Shown here in pieces: positions 14,954-15,279 of a stretch of DNA of 15,279 nucleotides; position 1 is the first letter of the stretch; every line of letters starts with the position of its first letter. The position numbers and the translations under genes were made by a program. The stretch covers positions 1 to 15,279 of the forward strand of contig CAZCVY010000176.1 in NCBI GenBank assembly GCA_964501985.1, in the 5' to 3' direction. The notes beneath the pieces were generated by a model. The model did no database searches. It was not told the origin of the DNA and saw only the letters and a program-made list of their open reading frames with translations. Origin of the DNA: Bog-366 sp964501985 (lineage in GTDB: Bacteria > Acidobacteriota > Terriglobia > UBA7540).

Positions 14954-15279
14954 ATGAGTCTCTTTGACGAGTTGTTTCACCGTCGGCGGCGTGAAGAGGA
15001 GCTGGACGAGGAGGTCCAAGCGCATCTGCGCATGGCCGCGCATGATCGTGCCGAGCAGGGGGAAGCTGGGGAAGAGGCCCGAGCTTCAGCCGCTCGCGAA
15101 TTCGGCAACGTCGACTTGGTCAAGGAAGTGACCCGCGACGTGTGGGGTTTCCGCTGGCTCGAGAACCTGCTGCAAGATCTTCGCTATGGCGTCCGCCAGT
15201 TGCGCAAAAATCCCGGCTTTACGCCGGTCGCCGTTCTCACCCTCGCGCTCGGAATCGGCGCGAATACTGCCATCTTCAG
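14954..15279 (+). CDS. ADOP-type permease, copy 4, 3' end outside window
   Basis: The first 108 codons of a fourth paralog, cut by the window edge. GAAGGAG (14942-14948) is 5 nt before the ATG, and the start is 12 nt after the copy 3 stop. The visible part reads MSLFDELFHRRRREEELDEE, then VQAHLRMAAHDRAEQG, EFGNVDLVKEVTRDVWGF and the beginning of TM1 (LTLALGIGANTAIF). It matches the prefix domain and first membrane helix of the preceding copies; the periplasmic and FtsX parts cannot be assessed, so this could be intact or truncated. It belongs to the same operon by spacing and orientation. Confidence 0.87.
   Translation, partial: MSLFDELFHRRRREEELDEEVQAHLRMAAHDRAEQGEAGEEARASAAREFGNVDLVKEVTRDVWGFRWLENLLQDLRYGVRQLRKNPGFTPVAVLTLALGIGANTAIF

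Overview
The window looks like a piece of an Acidobacteriota chromosome, most likely a Bryobacterales/Solibacter-type lineage. The main reason is a head-to-tail series of four ADOP-type permeases (acidobacterial duplicated orphan permeases) behind a PadR-family regulator, an arrangement known mainly from that phylum. By eye the DNA is GC-rich throughout (roughly 60%), except for a locally more AT-rich stretch around 5930-6150. All genes supported here are on the + strand. The lineage call is inference; no marker gene is present.

Region A (1-2199). A predicted exported beta-trefoil (fascin-like) protein, whose 5' end lies outside the window, is followed 78 bp later by a radical SAM/SPASM enzyme. 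The trefoil domain is bracketed by two near-identical motifs, PVYGGPAL before it and IMYGGPTL at the extreme C-terminus. Radical SAM spliceases (PlpX/PcpX type) act at X-Tyr-Gly motifs, so this pair is a candidate for a peptide-modification system acting on a folded, exported protein. It is the most interesting item in the window. The assignment is inference.

Region B (2312-5746). A late flagellar operon with a near-consensus sigma-28 promoter: flgM (anti-sigma-28), a small Pro/Glu-rich unknown protein, flgN-like chaperone, flgK and flgL (hook-filament junction proteins). Spacings from flgN onward are 1-3 nt, indicating tight translational coupling. The operon contains both the FliA inhibitor and the parts that FliA turns on, plus the chaperone for those parts.

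Region C (5747-6497). About 750 bp with no convincing gene. It holds four dispersed copies of ACATCTCAGG with shared flanks, possibly the remains of a mobile-element end or a protein-binding array. This is the junction between the conserved flagellar block and the permease block.

Region D (6498-15279). A promoter whose 17-bp spacer is filled by a perfect 20-bp palindrome drives a PadR-type repressor that starts about 3 nt after the expected transcription start (leaderless or nearly so). Overlapping it by 4 nt begins the first of four ADOP permeases; the fourth runs off the window. Each has a conserved cytoplasmic prefix, then two MacB/FtsX-like halves. No ATP-binding subunit is encoded here, so what energises or partners these permeases is not visible.
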